A DNA stretch of 64,000 nucleotides from Blattabacterium cuenoti (GTDB lineage: Bacteria; Bacteroidota; Bacteroidia; Flavobacteriales; Blattabacteriaceae), in assembly GCF_014252275.1 (NCBI RefSeq), contig NZ_CP059214.1, positions 63,906-127,905 on the forward strand, in the 5' to 3' direction. Shown here one piece after another: positions 50,096 to 59,489 of this stretch (position 1 is the stretch's first letter; every line of letters starts with the position of its first letter). The translations under genes and the position numbers were made by a program. The notes beneath the pieces are model-generated. The model was not told the DNA's origin, ran no database searches, and saw nothing but the letters and a program-made list of their open reading frames with translations.

Positions 50096-50671
50096 ATGGA
50101 ATGGATAAATTCATTGATTAGTTGTTTTATGATACTTTTTAGTATTATTGATATATTGGGAAATGCTCCTATTATTATGGGATTTAAATCGAAAGGAATG
50201 GTTATAGATACAAAAAAAATTATCATAACTTCTCTAATCATATTTTTATTCTTTTTATTTTTAGGTCAACCTATTCTAAAAATCATTGGAGTTGATGTTT
50301 ATTCTTTTTCCGTAGCAGGATCCATTGTTTTATTTTTAATTGGATTAGAGATGATACTAGGAGTAGATTTTCATAAAATCACTAAACACTCACAAACGTC
50401 GGTCGTCCCCATTGCATTTCCTTTGATCGCAGGACCTGGATCGTTAACAACGTTAATTTCTCTAAGAACTACATATAATGTTAATATTATTCTCTTATCT
50501 CTTATCCTTAATCTATTTGTTGTTTATTTTGTTGTCGATAATTGTGATGCCATAGCAAAAAAAATAGGAAATAATGGATTAGATATCTTAAAAAAAGTTT
50601 TTGGTATTGTTTTATTAGCATTTGCTGTTAAAATATTTGGAGCGAATGCCTCACAATTATTTCAAAATTGA
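50096..50671 (+). CDS. MarC family integral membrane protein
   Basis: 191 residues with six hydrophobic helices. Conserved family segments are LFSIIDILGNAPIIM near the N terminus, VVPIAFPLIAGPGSLTTLISL in the middle and the repeat-like second half. MarC proteins were once linked to antibiotic resistance but their substrate is not established; some are annotated as amino-acid transporters. Its last 10 bases overlap the restored rnpA frame on the other strand. Confidence 0.9.
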   Translation: MEWINSLISCFMILFSIIDILGNAPIIMGFKSKGMVIDTKKIIITSLIIFLFFLFLGQPILKIIGVDVYSFSVAGSIVLFLIGLEMILGVDFHKITKHSQTSVVPIAFPLIAGPGSLTTLISLRTTYNVNIILLSLILNLFVVYFVVDNCDAIAKKIGNNGLDILKKVFGIVLLAFAVKIFGANASQLFQN

Positions 50672-51026
50672 TTCTTCATTTCATGAAGAATTTTTTTAAT
50701 AGAATGGTTGATGTGTTGATGATTATACCTAATTGATGATTTATATATAAAAATGACATAAAAACATTTTTTTTCGTTCATAAGAATTTTTTTATGATAT
50801 ATAAACGATTCTTTGATAAATCTTTTTATTTTATTTCTTTCAACAGATGTTCTGATAATTTTTTTTTTACAATTGTTCCAATTAGCATTGATGAACTTTT
50901 TTCGAAATTTTGATTTTCTATAGTAAAAAACGAAAGAATAGGATCAATGAATAGACAATGACCATGTTTCATGATAATTTGAAAAAATTTTTTCTTTATC
51001 TTTTTTTTGAAAAAAAATTTATTCAT
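50662..51026 (-). CDS. rnpA: RNase P protein component, frame broken at an A10 run
   Basis: Protein subunit of RNase P. From ATG 51026 the frame gives [14 protein letters not shown]...[10 protein letters not shown] and then, after 10 A in the coding sense (50859-50868), stops at 50826. Reading one base back continues [19 protein letters not shown] and runs to TGA at 50662. That continuation holds the RnpA signature (basic helix RNxxKRxxxE). With 11 A the product is 121 residues, the normal size. It overlaps fbp upstream by eight bases and marC by ten. Because RNase P protein is essential and rnpB is intact in this window, I expect expression by slippage or an undercounted A run. Confidence 0.88.
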
Positions 51027-52008
51027 TTGTAAACTCTTCTAATTTTTCAACCATTTCTTTGGGACCACAAAAGAAAGGAGTTCTTTGATGTAGATTTTTA
51101 GGTAAAATATCTAATATCCTTCTTTTACCATCAGAAGCTTTTCCACCCGCTTGTTCTGTAAGAAAAGCAATGGGATTACATTCATAAAGTAATCTTAATT
51201 TTCCTTCTGGGAAAAAAACCGTTTTTGGATACATATAGATTCCACCTTTAATTAAGTTTCGATGAAAATCACCGACCAAAGATCCAATGTATCTTGCCGT
51301 ATAAGGTCGATTTTCTTTTTCTTCTTGACAATACCTCAAAAATCTCTTAATTCCATTAGAAAATCGCGTATAATTTCCTTCATTAACAGAATATATATTT
51401 CCATTCTTAGGAAAAAAAAGATTAGGATGTGATAAATAAAAGGTTCCAATAGAAGGATCTAAAGTAAATCCATGTACTCCATTTCCTACACTATATACTA
51501 ATATAGTCGAAGATCCATAAATAATGTAACCTGCTAGGATTTGACGATTTCCTACTTGTAAAAAATCATTGATTGATAAATGATCTTTTGTGGAAGATGA
51601 TCTCATATAGACAGAAAAAATTGTTCCAATTGATACATTCACATCGATATTAGAAGATCCATCAAGAGGATCTATCAAAACAATATATGGATTGTTCATG
51701 ATTTTTTTATTTTTTATTTCTATAAAATTCTTACTTTCTTCCGATGCTATTCCGCAAACAACATTTCTACTTTTAAAAGAATTAATAAACGCTTGATTAG
51801 CAAAATCATCTACTTTTTTCTGTACTTCCCCTTGTATATTTTTTACTCCAGAAACTCCTATAATTTTTTTTGTTAATCCCGCTTTATTTACCTCTTTATG
51901 AATTTCTTTAGAAGCTAATTTTATACAACTAAATAATCGTAACAATGATTCCGTTGAATAAGAAAAACAATCTTTATTTTTTATAATAAACTCTCCTAAG
52001 GTATACAT
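51019..52008 (-). CDS. fbp: Fructose-1,6-bisphosphatase class I
   Basis: Gluconeogenic phosphatase, 329 residues from ATG 52008 ([11 protein letters not shown] matches the family; the frame extends to a TTG at 52029). Metal-site motifs [29 protein letters not shown], and [23 protein letters not shown] are intact, and [20 protein letters not shown] forms the substrate pocket. Suggests sugar synthesis from amino-acid carbon. Ends eight bases inside rnpA. Confidence 0.96.
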   Translation of the reverse strand: MYTLGEFIIKNKDCFSYSTESLLRLFSCIKLASKEIHKEVNKAGLTKKIIGVSGVKNIQGEVQKKVDDFANQAFINSFKSRNVVCGIASEESKNFIEIKNKKIMNNPYIVLIDPLDGSSNIDVNVSIGTIFSVYMRSSSTKDHLSINDFLQVGNRQILAGYIIYGSSTILVYSVGNGVHGFTLDPSIGTFYLSHPNLFFPKNGNIYSVNEGNYTRFSNGIKRFLRYCQEEKENRPYTARYIGSLVGDFHRNLIKGGIYMYPKTVFFPEGKLRLLYECNPIAFLTEQAGGKASDGKRRILDILPKNLHQRTPFFCGPKEMVEKLEEFTNE

Positions 52009-52567
52009 ATCATAAATAATGTAATACAATGTACATTATCATATTTTTTTTACAAAAATATGACATTATACAGTAAATTATGCATTAGTTATTAATATTA
52101 TTTTTAATGAAAATAACAAAAATATTATTCTTATTGTTGTATTTTACATGTTATTTTTAAAATTTTTGATCTCATTTTAGTCTTTATTTTCTTTTTTATA
52201 TTTACTTTAAGAAAATTATTATCCTCATTATATATTAGTTTTCTCCAAATGTGTTTAAGGAAAAGTAGTTGATTTTTAATGGATTTTTTTGTATGTATAA
52301 AAAAATATTAGATGATCATTAATTATCCATAGATGATGATTCATCGTACAACGTCTACCCTGGATATTGTGATTATAGATTTTATAATTTGGTATAAACA
52401 AAAAATACTATATTTTTAAATTTATTTATAAATGGATCTTAAGTTATTGCATTGATTAAATAAAAAAATTCTAACTAATCCTTTTATTATAAAACAAAAT
52501 GTTTCATCAAAGAAACAAGTATCAGTTAGAAAAATTTGAACGTAAAAGATAATAATCATAAAATTTT
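52009..52567. other. Gene-free divergent region between fbp and rnhA
   Basis: About 560 bases, the only stretch over 300 without a gene in the window. Stop codons crowd all six frames and no RNA gene signature (tmRNA, SRP RNA, tRNA) is visible. A slightly GC-richer patch at ~52360-52375 (TCTACCCTGGATATTG) stands out. A 17-codon frame from ATG 52500 (MFHQRNKYQLEKFERKR) is open but unrecognised. Best read as the remains of a lost gene plus the promoters of fbp and rnhA. Confidence 0.6.
52053..52060 (-). promoter_or_regulatory. Possible -7 box for fbp
   Basis: TATTTTTG on the reverse strand fits TAnnTTTG, 44 bases before the fbp ATG at 52008. No TTG is found at -33; low confidence in such AT-rich sequence. 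Confidence 0.27.
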
Positions 52568-53079
52568 ATGAATAACAATAGGAAAATTCATATTTATACA
52601 GATGGATCTTCAAGAGGAAATCCTGGGGTTGGAGGATATGGTATTTTTATCGAAATATTTTCGAATAATTCTCATTTTTATAAAACCACTATTCTGAATG
52701 AAGGATACCGTTATACAACAAATAATAGAATGGAATTATTAGCAATTATCATTGGATTAGAAAAAATAAAAAAAAAAAATATTCTGTATCAATATTTACT
52801 GATTCAAAATATGTTGTTAATGCAGTGAAAAATCATTGGATTGATAAGTGGAAAAAGAATAATTTTTATAAAAAAAAAAATATAGATTTATGGAAAAGAT
52901 TTATCAAAATATTTAATAGAAATTTAGTTACATTTCATTGGATTAAATCACATAATAATCACTATATCAATGATTATTGTGACCAAATTTCTTTACAATC
53001 CTCAAAAAAAAAGAATCTAAAAATTGATGATGTATACGAAAAACATCTATTAAAAATTGGGTTAAACCATCAAAGATAA
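52568..53079 (+). pseudogene. rnhA: Ribonuclease HI, frame broken at an A12 run
   Basis: RNase HI degrades RNA in RNA-DNA hybrids. The first part MNNNRKIHIYTDGSSRGNPG...NNRMELLAIIIGLEKI holds the first active-site Asp and the Glu. After 12 A (52768-52779) the frame runs off to a stop at 52828. One base back, the sequence reads SVSIFTDSKYVVNAVKNHWIDKWKK, with the third catalytic Asp, and continues to NDYCDQIS, with the last Asp, ending at 53079. One extra A yields 170 residues, a normal length with all four DEDD residues. It may be rescued by slippage or be an early pseudogene. Last 10 bases overlap the opposite-strand methyltransferase gene. Confidence 0.88.
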
Positions 53080-53845
53080 TTTCTTTGTCTCATAATTTCA
53101 TATCCTATGATCGACATTGCATTACTTACGTTTAATGAATCGATATATCCAAACATAGGAATATGTAAAACTTTATGTGATTCACGAAACCAAATATGAG
53201 ATAAACCCTTATTTTCGGATCCAAGAACCAATGCTATTTTAGAATGGGTAAATTGACATTTGTATAAATTCGTTGATTTTTGATTACATCCTGTCGTAAA
53301 AATTTGGAATTTATTTTTTTTTAACCATTTTATTACACAATTTATTTTATTTTCTATATAGATATTGATGCTAAAAACATATCCTAAACTACATCTAATT
53401 ACATTAGGATTAAAAATATATGTCTTGATATTTGATAATATAATCATATCAAATCCAATCGCTAAAGATGTTCGGAAAATAGCACCTAAATTTCCCGGAT
53501 TTTCTATTCCATCTAATACAAGTAAAGAATAATCTTTTTCTTTTAAAAAATTAATATTTTTTAATTGATGATTCCATCTCCTTTTTTCTTGAAACAATGC
53601 TACTATTCCACCAGAATTTTCTCTGTAGGAAATCTTTTTAAATACTTTCTTATTTATACAATATGTAATCTTGTAATATGGTTGAACTATACGTTGATGA
53701 TCAAATATAGAATTGCATATGAATATTGTGTTTGGAATAAATTGATTTTTAATAGCTAATAGAAATTCTTTTACTCCTTCTACAAGAAAAAGACCTTTTT
53801 TTTTTTATAAATTTTTTTTAAAAAATTTATTTTTGTATTTTTCAT
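53070..53845 (-). pseudogene. TrmH/SpoU-family RNA methyltransferase, frame broken at an A11 run
   Basis: SAM-dependent 2'-O-methyltransferase. The intact part reads GLFLVEGVKEFLLAI (substrate-binding domain), NSGGIVALFQEK, then the SPOUT knot motifs DGIENPGNLGAIFRTS, LVLGSENKGLS and IPMFGYIDSLNVSNAMSI. It has no ATG in its own frame: going upstream it reaches 11 A in the coding sense (53796-53806) and a stop. An ATG at 53845 (MKNTKINFLKKIYKKKK) lies one frame away and joins it if one A is added, giving 258 residues. The frame from 53597 alone would lack the N-terminal domain. Convergent overlap of 10 bases with rnhA. Confidence 0.85.
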
Positions 53846-53861
53846 GGTTTCTATTCTTTTC

Positions 53862-54301
53862 ATGACTATGGAATTTATAAAAAAAAATAACAGAGACGTT
53901 ATTTATATGAAAATGGCGATTGAGCAATCAACATATTCTGTTTGTAAAAAAAAAAAGTTGGTGCAGTAATTGTTTATGATAATAAAATTGTATCTCATGG
54001 GTATAATCAAACTCCATACGGATATCATGGAAAGTGCGAAGATGTTTATGGAGATACAAAATGGTATGTGATTCATGCAGAAGCTAATGCCATTTTTAAA
54101 CTAGATGCAAGATTTCCAAAATTTTTCAATCATTCGATAATATACATTACACATTTTCCGTGCAAAGAATGCAGTAAATTAATATATTTATCAAATATTA
54201 AAAGGGTTTGTTATTTATACCCTAAAGAAGGAGTAAAAGAAACGATAAATTTTTTCAAAAAAGTTCATATATCTATAAATAGTATTTCTATTTTATCTTA
54301 A
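53862..54301 (+). pseudogene. dCMP/cytidine deaminase family protein, frame broken at an A11 run
   Basis: Zinc deaminase resembling flavobacterial dCMP deaminase (dCMP to dUMP, feeding thyA at 61.8 kb). The N-terminal part MTMEFIKKNNRDVIYMKMAIEQ...YSVC ends at 11 A (53946-53956). Without a correction the frame stops at once; one base back it reads VGAVIVYDNKIVSHGYNQTP, then CEDVYGDTKWYVIHAEANAIF with the HAE zinc site and PCKECSK with the two cysteines. One extra A gives 146 residues, the usual size. An in-frame ATG at 53844 is an alternative start and would overlap the divergent methyltransferase start. Confidence 0.86.
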
Positions 54302-54308
54302 AACGATT

Positions 54309-54396
54309 ACCCAAGTGGCGGAATTAGGTATACGCGCTGGACTCAAAATCCAGTGATATAATCATTATCATGCGGGTTCAAATCCCGCCTTGGGTA
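54309..54396 (+). tRNA. tRNA-Leu (anticodon CAA)
   Basis: Class II tRNA of 88 bases. Acceptor arms ACCCAAG / CTTGGGT, discriminator A; D-arm TGGCGGAATTAGGTATAC; anticodon arm CTGGA-CTCAAAA-TCCAG gives CAA; variable arm TGATATAATCATTATCA; T-arm GCGGGTTCAAATCCCGC. No encoded CCA. Third leucine tRNA in the window. Confidence 0.96.
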
Positions 54397-54405
54397 TTTT
54401 TTTTA

Positions 54406-56118
54406 CTAAAATAAGAAATACCTTTGAGCAAGGGGAACAACCTCAGAAGGAATGGATTGTATTTTTTCTCCATTAATAAATACACTATATTTTTTCGGAT
54501 CAATTTCGATATTTGGAGTTTGTTCATTTAAAATCATATTTTTTTTACTAATGGTTCGACATCCTTTCACTAATCGTATTTGTTTATTAATTTCATTTTG
54601 AAAAAATATATGATTACTCATAGAATTTTTTGAAACAAAAAGACTACTTAATTTTGGATTAAAATATCCAAACATTTTTCGATACATAAATGGTTGAGGA
54701 GTTGGAATAGTGGCATTAGGATCTCCTAAAGCGGCATAGATAATCATTCCTCCTTTTATGACTAATTCTGGTTTAACTCCAAAAAAAGAAGGTTTCCATA
54801 ATACCATATCTGCTATTTTTCCTACTTGTATAGAACCTACATATTCAGAAATACCATGAGTAATAGACGGATTAATTGTATATTTAGAAATATATCGTTT
54901 TACTCGGAAATTATCGTTCCTATTTTCCCTATCTTCCTTATTTATTGGACCTATTTGTTTTTTCATTTTATCCGCAGTTTGCCATGTTCTCGTTATAACT
55001 TCCCCAATCCTTCCCATAGCTTGAGAATCAGAACTGGTCATACTAATCGCACCCATATCATGGAGTACACCTTCAGCACTAATAGTTTCTGATCTTATTC
55101 GTGATTGTGCAAAAGCAATATCTTCTGGTAATTTATCATCTAAATGATGACATATCATCAACATATCAAAATGTTCATCAATAGTATTCCTTGTATAAGG
55201 CATAGTGGGTGTAGTAGAAGAAGGTAGAACATTTTCTAATGAAATGACTTTTAATAAATCAGGGGCATGTCCTCCACCAGCTCCTTCTGTATGATAGGTA
55301 TGAATCGTACAGTTTTTAAATGCTTTTATGGTGTCCTCTATATATCCTGATTCATTCAATGAATCGGTATGGATATTTACTTGTATATCATATTTTTCGG
55401 ATAGATCTAAACATTTTTCAATCACATGTGGAGTACTTCCCCAATCTTCATGTATTTTTAATCCTCCAGCACCAGCATCTAATTGTTCTATTAACGCGTT
55501 AGGATTGGAACTATTTCCCTTAGCAAGAAGAAGTAAGTTAACTGGAATATGATCAGTACTTTTTAACATATTTTTTATATTCCATGCTCCTGAAGTACAA
55601 TTAGTTGCAATTGTTCCCGTAGCAGGTCCAGTTCCACCTCCAATAATGGTTGTTGTTCCGCTTTCCAACGCTAGGTTAAATAACTGTGGACATATATAAT
55701 GAACATGACTATCAACACAACCAGCGGTTACAATGAAATTTTCTGAAGAAATTACTTCTGTTCCAACTCCGATGATCATATTATTATTGACTCCATCCAT
55801 TATATCAGGATTTCCAGATTTTCCAATAGATACAATCATTCCATTTTTTATTCCAATGTCAGCTTTGACAATGCCCCAATAATCGATAATAATGGCATTT
55901 GTCAAAACTAAATCTAATACTCCTTCCTCTTTGGTGGCCGTCGCATGTTGTCCCATTCCATCTCGAATTACTTTTCCTCCTCCAAACACACATTCATCTC
56001 CATAAAATGTATAATCTTTTTCTATTTCAATCCAAAGGCAAGTATCTCCTAAACGAATTTTATCTCCTGTAGTAGGACCATACATATTTGCATAAGAAAT
56101 TCTATCTATTTGTTTCAT
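54406..56118 (-). CDS. ureC: Urease subunit alpha
   Basis: Catalytic nickel subunit hydrolysing urea to ammonia and carbamate, 570 residues. Nickel ligands and active-site motifs are intact: [11 protein letters not shown], the carbamylated lysine in [31 protein letters not shown] and the mobile-flap cysteine in [22 protein letters not shown]. Downstream partner of ureAB with a four-base overlap. The accessory genes ureD/E/F/G needed for nickel loading are not in this window. In cockroach symbionts urease recycles host nitrogen. Confidence 0.97.
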   Translation of the reverse strand: MKQIDRISYANMYGPTTGDKIRLGDTCLWIEIEKDYTFYGDECVFGGGKVIRDGMGQHATATKEEGVLDLVLTNAIIIDYWGIVKADIGIKNGMIVSIGKSGNPDIMDGVNNNMIIGVGTEVISSENFIVTAGCVDSHVHYICPQLFNLALESGTTTIIGGGTGPATGTIATNCTSGAWNIKNMLKSTDHIPVNLLLLAKGNSSNPNALIEQLDAGAGGLKIHEDWGSTPHVIEKCLDLSEKYDIQVNIHTDSLNESGYIEDTIKAFKNCTIHTYHTEGAGGGHAPDLLKVISLENVLPSSTTPTMPYTRNTIDEHFDMLMICHHLDDKLPEDIAFAQSRIRSETISAEGVLHDMGAISMTSSDSQAMGRIGEVITRTWQTADKMKKQIGPINKEDRENRNDNFRVKRYISKYTINPSITHGISEYVGSIQVGKIADMVLWKPSFFGVKPELVIKGGMIIYAALGDPNATIPTPQPFMYRKMFGYFNPKLSSLFVSKNSMSNHIFFQNEINKQIRLVKGCRTISKKNMILNEQTPNIEIDPKKYSVFINGEKIQSIPSEVVPLAQRYFLF

Positions 56119-56744
56119 ACTTTTGTATTTACTTTTCCTGAAAAACCATAAATTTTTTGATTTCCTCCTATTTTTACCAAATCCACTTTTTTTGTTTCTC
56201 CTGATTCAAAACGTATTGAACGTCCTGAGGGAACATCTAATCGATATCCTTGAGTTCCTTTTCTTTCAAAAAGAAGGAATCTATTAGTTTCATAAAAATG
56301 ATAATGGGACCCCACTTGGATAGGACGCGTACCTACATTTGATACAATCCTATGAATTCTCCTTCTTCCAGAAAGGAGAGGAATATCTTCCTTCAATAAT
56401 TTATATTCTCCCGGTATCATTTTATTTAGATATGATTTTATTTTTTTAATGGGATTATGGATAGTAACTAATTTTTTTCCATCTGGAAATGTAGCTTCTA
56501 CTTGAACAACATTAAGTAATTCATCTACCCCATCCATAACTTGTTCATTGTTTAAAATACTACTCGATTCATTCATTAATTGTTTTACTGTTTTTCCATC
56601 TCTCGCACCTTCCATGATGTGATGAGTAATGAGTGCTAAAGATTCAGGATAATTCAATTTTACACCTCTTTTTAAACGTTTTTTTGATAATTCTCCCGCA
56701 ACGTACAGAAGAATTTTTTCCTTTTCATAAGAAGTTAAATGCAT
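56115..56744 (-). CDS. ureAB: Fused urease subunits gamma and beta
   Basis: Structural subunits of urease in one chain of 209 residues. Residues 1-100 are the gamma subunit ([47 protein letters not shown]), and ~105-209 the beta subunit ([49 protein letters not shown]). The gamma-beta fusion resembles Helicobacter UreA. The beta domain ends early compared with free UreB (no long tail). Four-base ATGA overlap with ureC ensures coupled translation. Confidence 0.95.
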   Translation of the reverse strand: MHLTSYEKEKILLYVAGELSKKRLKRGVKLNYPESLALITHHIMEGARDGKTVKQLMNESSSILNNEQVMDGVDELLNVVQVEATFPDGKKLVTIHNPIKKIKSYLNKMIPGEYKLLKEDIPLLSGRRRIHRIVSNVGTRPIQVGSHYHFYETNRFLLFERKGTQGYRLDVPSGRSIRFESGETKKVDLVKIGGNQKIYGFSGKVNTKV

Positions 56745-56837
56745 ATAAAAAAATTTTCTTTAGATATAACAAGTACTTACTCCATTTATTTAAGAACTAC
56801 ATATTCATTCAATAAAGAAGATTAAGGAATCATATCC

Positions 56838-56876
56838 AAGTTCTTTCTTTGAAGGAATCAAATCAAAGAAAAACTT
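56838..56876. promoter_or_regulatory. Imperfect hairpin between ureAB and thrA
   Basis: AAGTTCTTTCTTTG (56838-56851) and CAAAGAAAAACTT (56864-56876) form an inverted repeat with an exact 8-bp core (TTTCTTTG / CAAAGAAA) and a 12-base loop. It lies in the 292-base divergent spacer and is not a classical terminator. Could be an operator or mRNA leader structure for thrA or ureAB. Confidence 0.4.
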
Positions 56877-56979
56877 ATTTTTATGATCCACTTTCAGTCG
56901 ATATTTACAAAACATTTTGATAAATTTAAATTTTATACAAACAAATCATAAAAAAACATATGTCTCCATAAATTATCAT

Positions 56980-56987
56980 TATTTTTG
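56980..56987 (+). promoter_or_regulatory. Possible -7 box for thrA
   Basis: TATTTTTG fits TAnnTTTG, 50 bases before the thrA ATG. No matching TTG is seen upstream at the proper distance. Confidence 0.27.
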
Positions 56988-57036
56988 TTAACATATTTAT
57001 AATAATGGGAAAGATTGTAAAAAATAGTTAAAAATA

Positions 57037-59484
57037 ATGCAAGTTTTAAAGTTTGGAGGAAGTTCTGTTGCTAATTCTCATTCCATAAAACGAATTTGTT
57101 CTTTATTAGAAAAAAAACCTAATGGAAAATATGCAATTATTGTATCTGCTTTAGGAAAGATAACAGATCAGTTAGTTCAATGTGGAAAATTAGCTTCTAA
57201 CAGAAAGAATGTTTATAAAAATATATTAGAACACATAGAAATTCGTCATATTAATATAATTAGAGAATTATTCCCAATCACTTACCATAGTCATTTAATT
57301 AGTTGGATCAAAAAAAATATCAATGATTTAGAAAACCTTTGTGACGGAATTTTTCAAGTAGAAGAATTATCGAAACGTTCTTTGGATAAAATTATGAGTT
57401 TTGGAGAACTTAGTTCTTCATTTCTTATTTCAGAAAAATTAAAACAATGTGGTTTAGATGCTATTTGTAAGGATAGTCGAGATTTAATTACTACTGATTC
57501 ACAATTTGGATGTGCGCAAGTAGATTTTATGAAAAGTAATCAACAAATTGATCAATTTTTTTTAAAAAATACATATAAATACGTAGTTTTTCCTGGATTC
57601 ATTGGTGCTACTAGAAGAAAGGAAACAACAACCCTGGGAAGAGGAGGATCTGATTATACTTCTGCAATTATTGCTGCAGCTACATCTGCTAGATTACTAG
57701 AAATATGGACAGATGTAAGTGGAATGATGACAGCGAATCCAAAAATAGTGAATCAAGCTTTTCCTATCAGAGAAATATCCTATGAAGAAGCCATGGAACT
57801 ATCGCATTTTGGTGCAAAGGTAATTTATCCTCCGACTATACAACCTGCTATGAAAAAGAACATTCCTATTCATATAAAAAATACATTTTTTCCCTTAGAT
57901 GAGGGGACTATCATTTATATCAATAAAAATAAAAATATTAGTCAACCAGTAACCGGAATTTCTGGAATTCAGCAGATTTCATTAATTACTTTAGAAGGAA
58001 GTGGGATGGTTGGAGTTCCTGGATATTCAAAAAGATTATTCGCCGCTCTATCAAGAGAAAAAATAAATGTTATTTTGATAACTCAAAGTTCTTCAGAACA
58101 TTCAATAACAACAGGAATTCATGAAACAGATGTTGTAAAAGCTAAATCAGCGATAGATCTTGAATTTTATCAAGAAATAAAACAAAAACGTATTGATCCA
58201 TTAAGAATTGAGAAAGATCTTTGTATTATTGCAGTAGTAGGAGAAAATATGAAAAATCTTCACGGGACCAGTGGAAAAATGTTTTCTTCACTAGGAAGAA
58301 ACAGTATTAATGTAAGAGCTATTGCACAGGGATCTACTGAAAAAAATATATCGGCCGTGATTCAAAAAAAAGATTTTAAAAAAGCATTAAATACCTTACA
58401 CGAAGCATTTTTTAAAATGCCCACAAAACAGATTAATCTATTTGTTTGTGGATTAGGAAATGTAGGAAGCAAATTACTTGAACAAATCGATCAACAAAAA
58501 AATTATCTGTTGGAAGAATTAAAACTTCAAATGAGAGTTATAGGAATTTCGAATAGTAAAAAAATGTATTTTCATGATCATGGAATTAATCTCCGTCATT
58601 GGAAAGAATTTCTTAATCAAGAAGGAGAGAAAATGAATATAATTTCTTTCATAAAAAAAGTATGGAAGTTAAACTTAAGAAATAGTTTATTTGTTGATAA
58701 TACTGCAAGTGAAGAAACAGCAAAAATTTACGGAGAATTTTTAAAACATGGAATTGGAGTAATCACTTGTAATAAAATTGCTTGTTCTTCAACTTATAGT
58801 CAATATAAAAAATTAAAAACACTTTCTAGAAATTTTAATGCTCCATTTTTATTTGAAACTAATGTTGGTGCTAGTTTACCGGTTATTAGTACCCTCAATG
58901 ATCTAATTAATAGTGGAGATAAAATTCATAAAATAGAAGCTGTATTATCAGGAAGTTTAAATTTCATATTCAATCACTTCATTAATGATATTACTTTTTC
59001 AGAAGTAGTTCAAGAAGCTCAATTAAAAGGATATACAGAACCAGATCCTAGAATAGATTTAAGTGGATTAGACGTGATGAGAAAAATTCTCATTCTTGCA
59101 AGAGAGTGTGGTTCTTCATTGGAATTAAAAGATATAAATCAAACATCTTTTCTACCGAAAAGTTGTTATCAATCTAATTCGATAAAAAGTTTTTATCAAG
59201 AATTGAAAAAATATAATGAACATTTTTTAAACATACGAAATGTTTCGGAGAAAAATCAATCAAGATTACGTTTCGTTGCACGTTACGAAAATGGAAAAGC
59301 TTTCGTAGGATTGGAGTCCATTAAACGAAATCATCCATTTTTTCAATTAGAAGGAAAAGATAATATGGTTTTATATAATACTTCTCGATATGAAGAACAG
59401 CCTCTAATCATAAAAGGGGCAGGTGCTGGTGCAGAAGTAACTGCTTCGGGAGTTTTTTCTGATATTATTAAAGCTACTAAATAA
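57037..59484 (+). CDS. thrA: Bifunctional aspartokinase / homoserine dehydrogenase
   Basis: 815 residues catalysing the first and third steps from aspartate to threonine. N-terminal aspartokinase (KFGGSSVANS at 5-14; TTLGRGGSDYTSA near 205), two ACT-type regulatory domains (~310-460), and C-terminal homoserine dehydrogenase with an NAD(P) site (FVCGLGNVGSKLLEQI near 470) and catalytic EAVLSGSLNFIFN and GYTEPDPRIDLSGLDV. First gene of thrA-thrB-thrC; also supplies aspartyl phosphate for the dapB branch. Spacer upstream of 292 bases separates it from the divergent urease genes. Confidence 0.97.
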   Translation: MQVLKFGGSSVANSHSIKRICSLLEKKPNGKYAIIVSALGKITDQLVQCGKLASNRKNVYKNILEHIEIRHINIIRELFPITYHSHLISWIKKNINDLENLCDGIFQVEELSKRSLDKIMSFGELSSSFLISEKLKQCGLDAICKDSRDLITTDSQFGCAQVDFMKSNQQIDQFFLKNTYKYVVFPGFIGATRRKETTTLGRGGSDYTSAIIAAATSARLLEIWTDVSGMMTANPKIVNQAFPIREISYEEAMELSHFGAKVIYPPTIQPAMKKNIPIHIKNTFFPLDEGTIIYINKNKNISQPVTGISGIQQISLITLEGSGMVGVPGYSKRLFAALSREKINVILITQSSSEHSITTGIHETDVVKAKSAIDLEFYQEIKQKRIDPLRIEKDLCIIAVVGENMKNLHGTSGKMFSSLGRNSINVRAIAQGSTEKNISAVIQKKDFKKALNTLHEAFFKMPTKQINLFVCGLGNVGSKLLEQIDQQKNYLLEELKLQMRVIGISNSKKMYFHDHGINLRHWKEFLNQEGEKMNIISFIKKVWKLNLRNSLFVDNTASEETAKIYGEFLKHGIGVITCNKIACSSTYSQYKKLKTLSRNFNAPFLFETNVGASLPVISTLNDLINSGDKIHKIEAVLSGSLNFIFNHFINDITFSEVVQEAQLKGYTEPDPRIDLSGLDVMRKILILARECGSSLELKDINQTSFLPKSCYQSNSIKSFYQELKKYNEHFLNIRNVSEKNQSRLRFVARYENGKAFVGLESIKRNHPFFQLEGKDNMVLYNTSRYEEQPLIIKGAGAGAEVTASGVFSDIIKATK

Positions 59485-59489
59485 AAATC

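Noticed and set aside
54826-55092. Forward frames opposite ureC
   Set aside because: They are antisense shadows of the strongly conserved urease alpha coding sequence and have no family features.
57037-59484. Thr-rich leader peptide or attenuator before thrA
   Set aside because: No short frame rich in Thr/Ile codons followed by a terminator is found in 56745-57036; such attenuation is not usual in Flavobacteriia.
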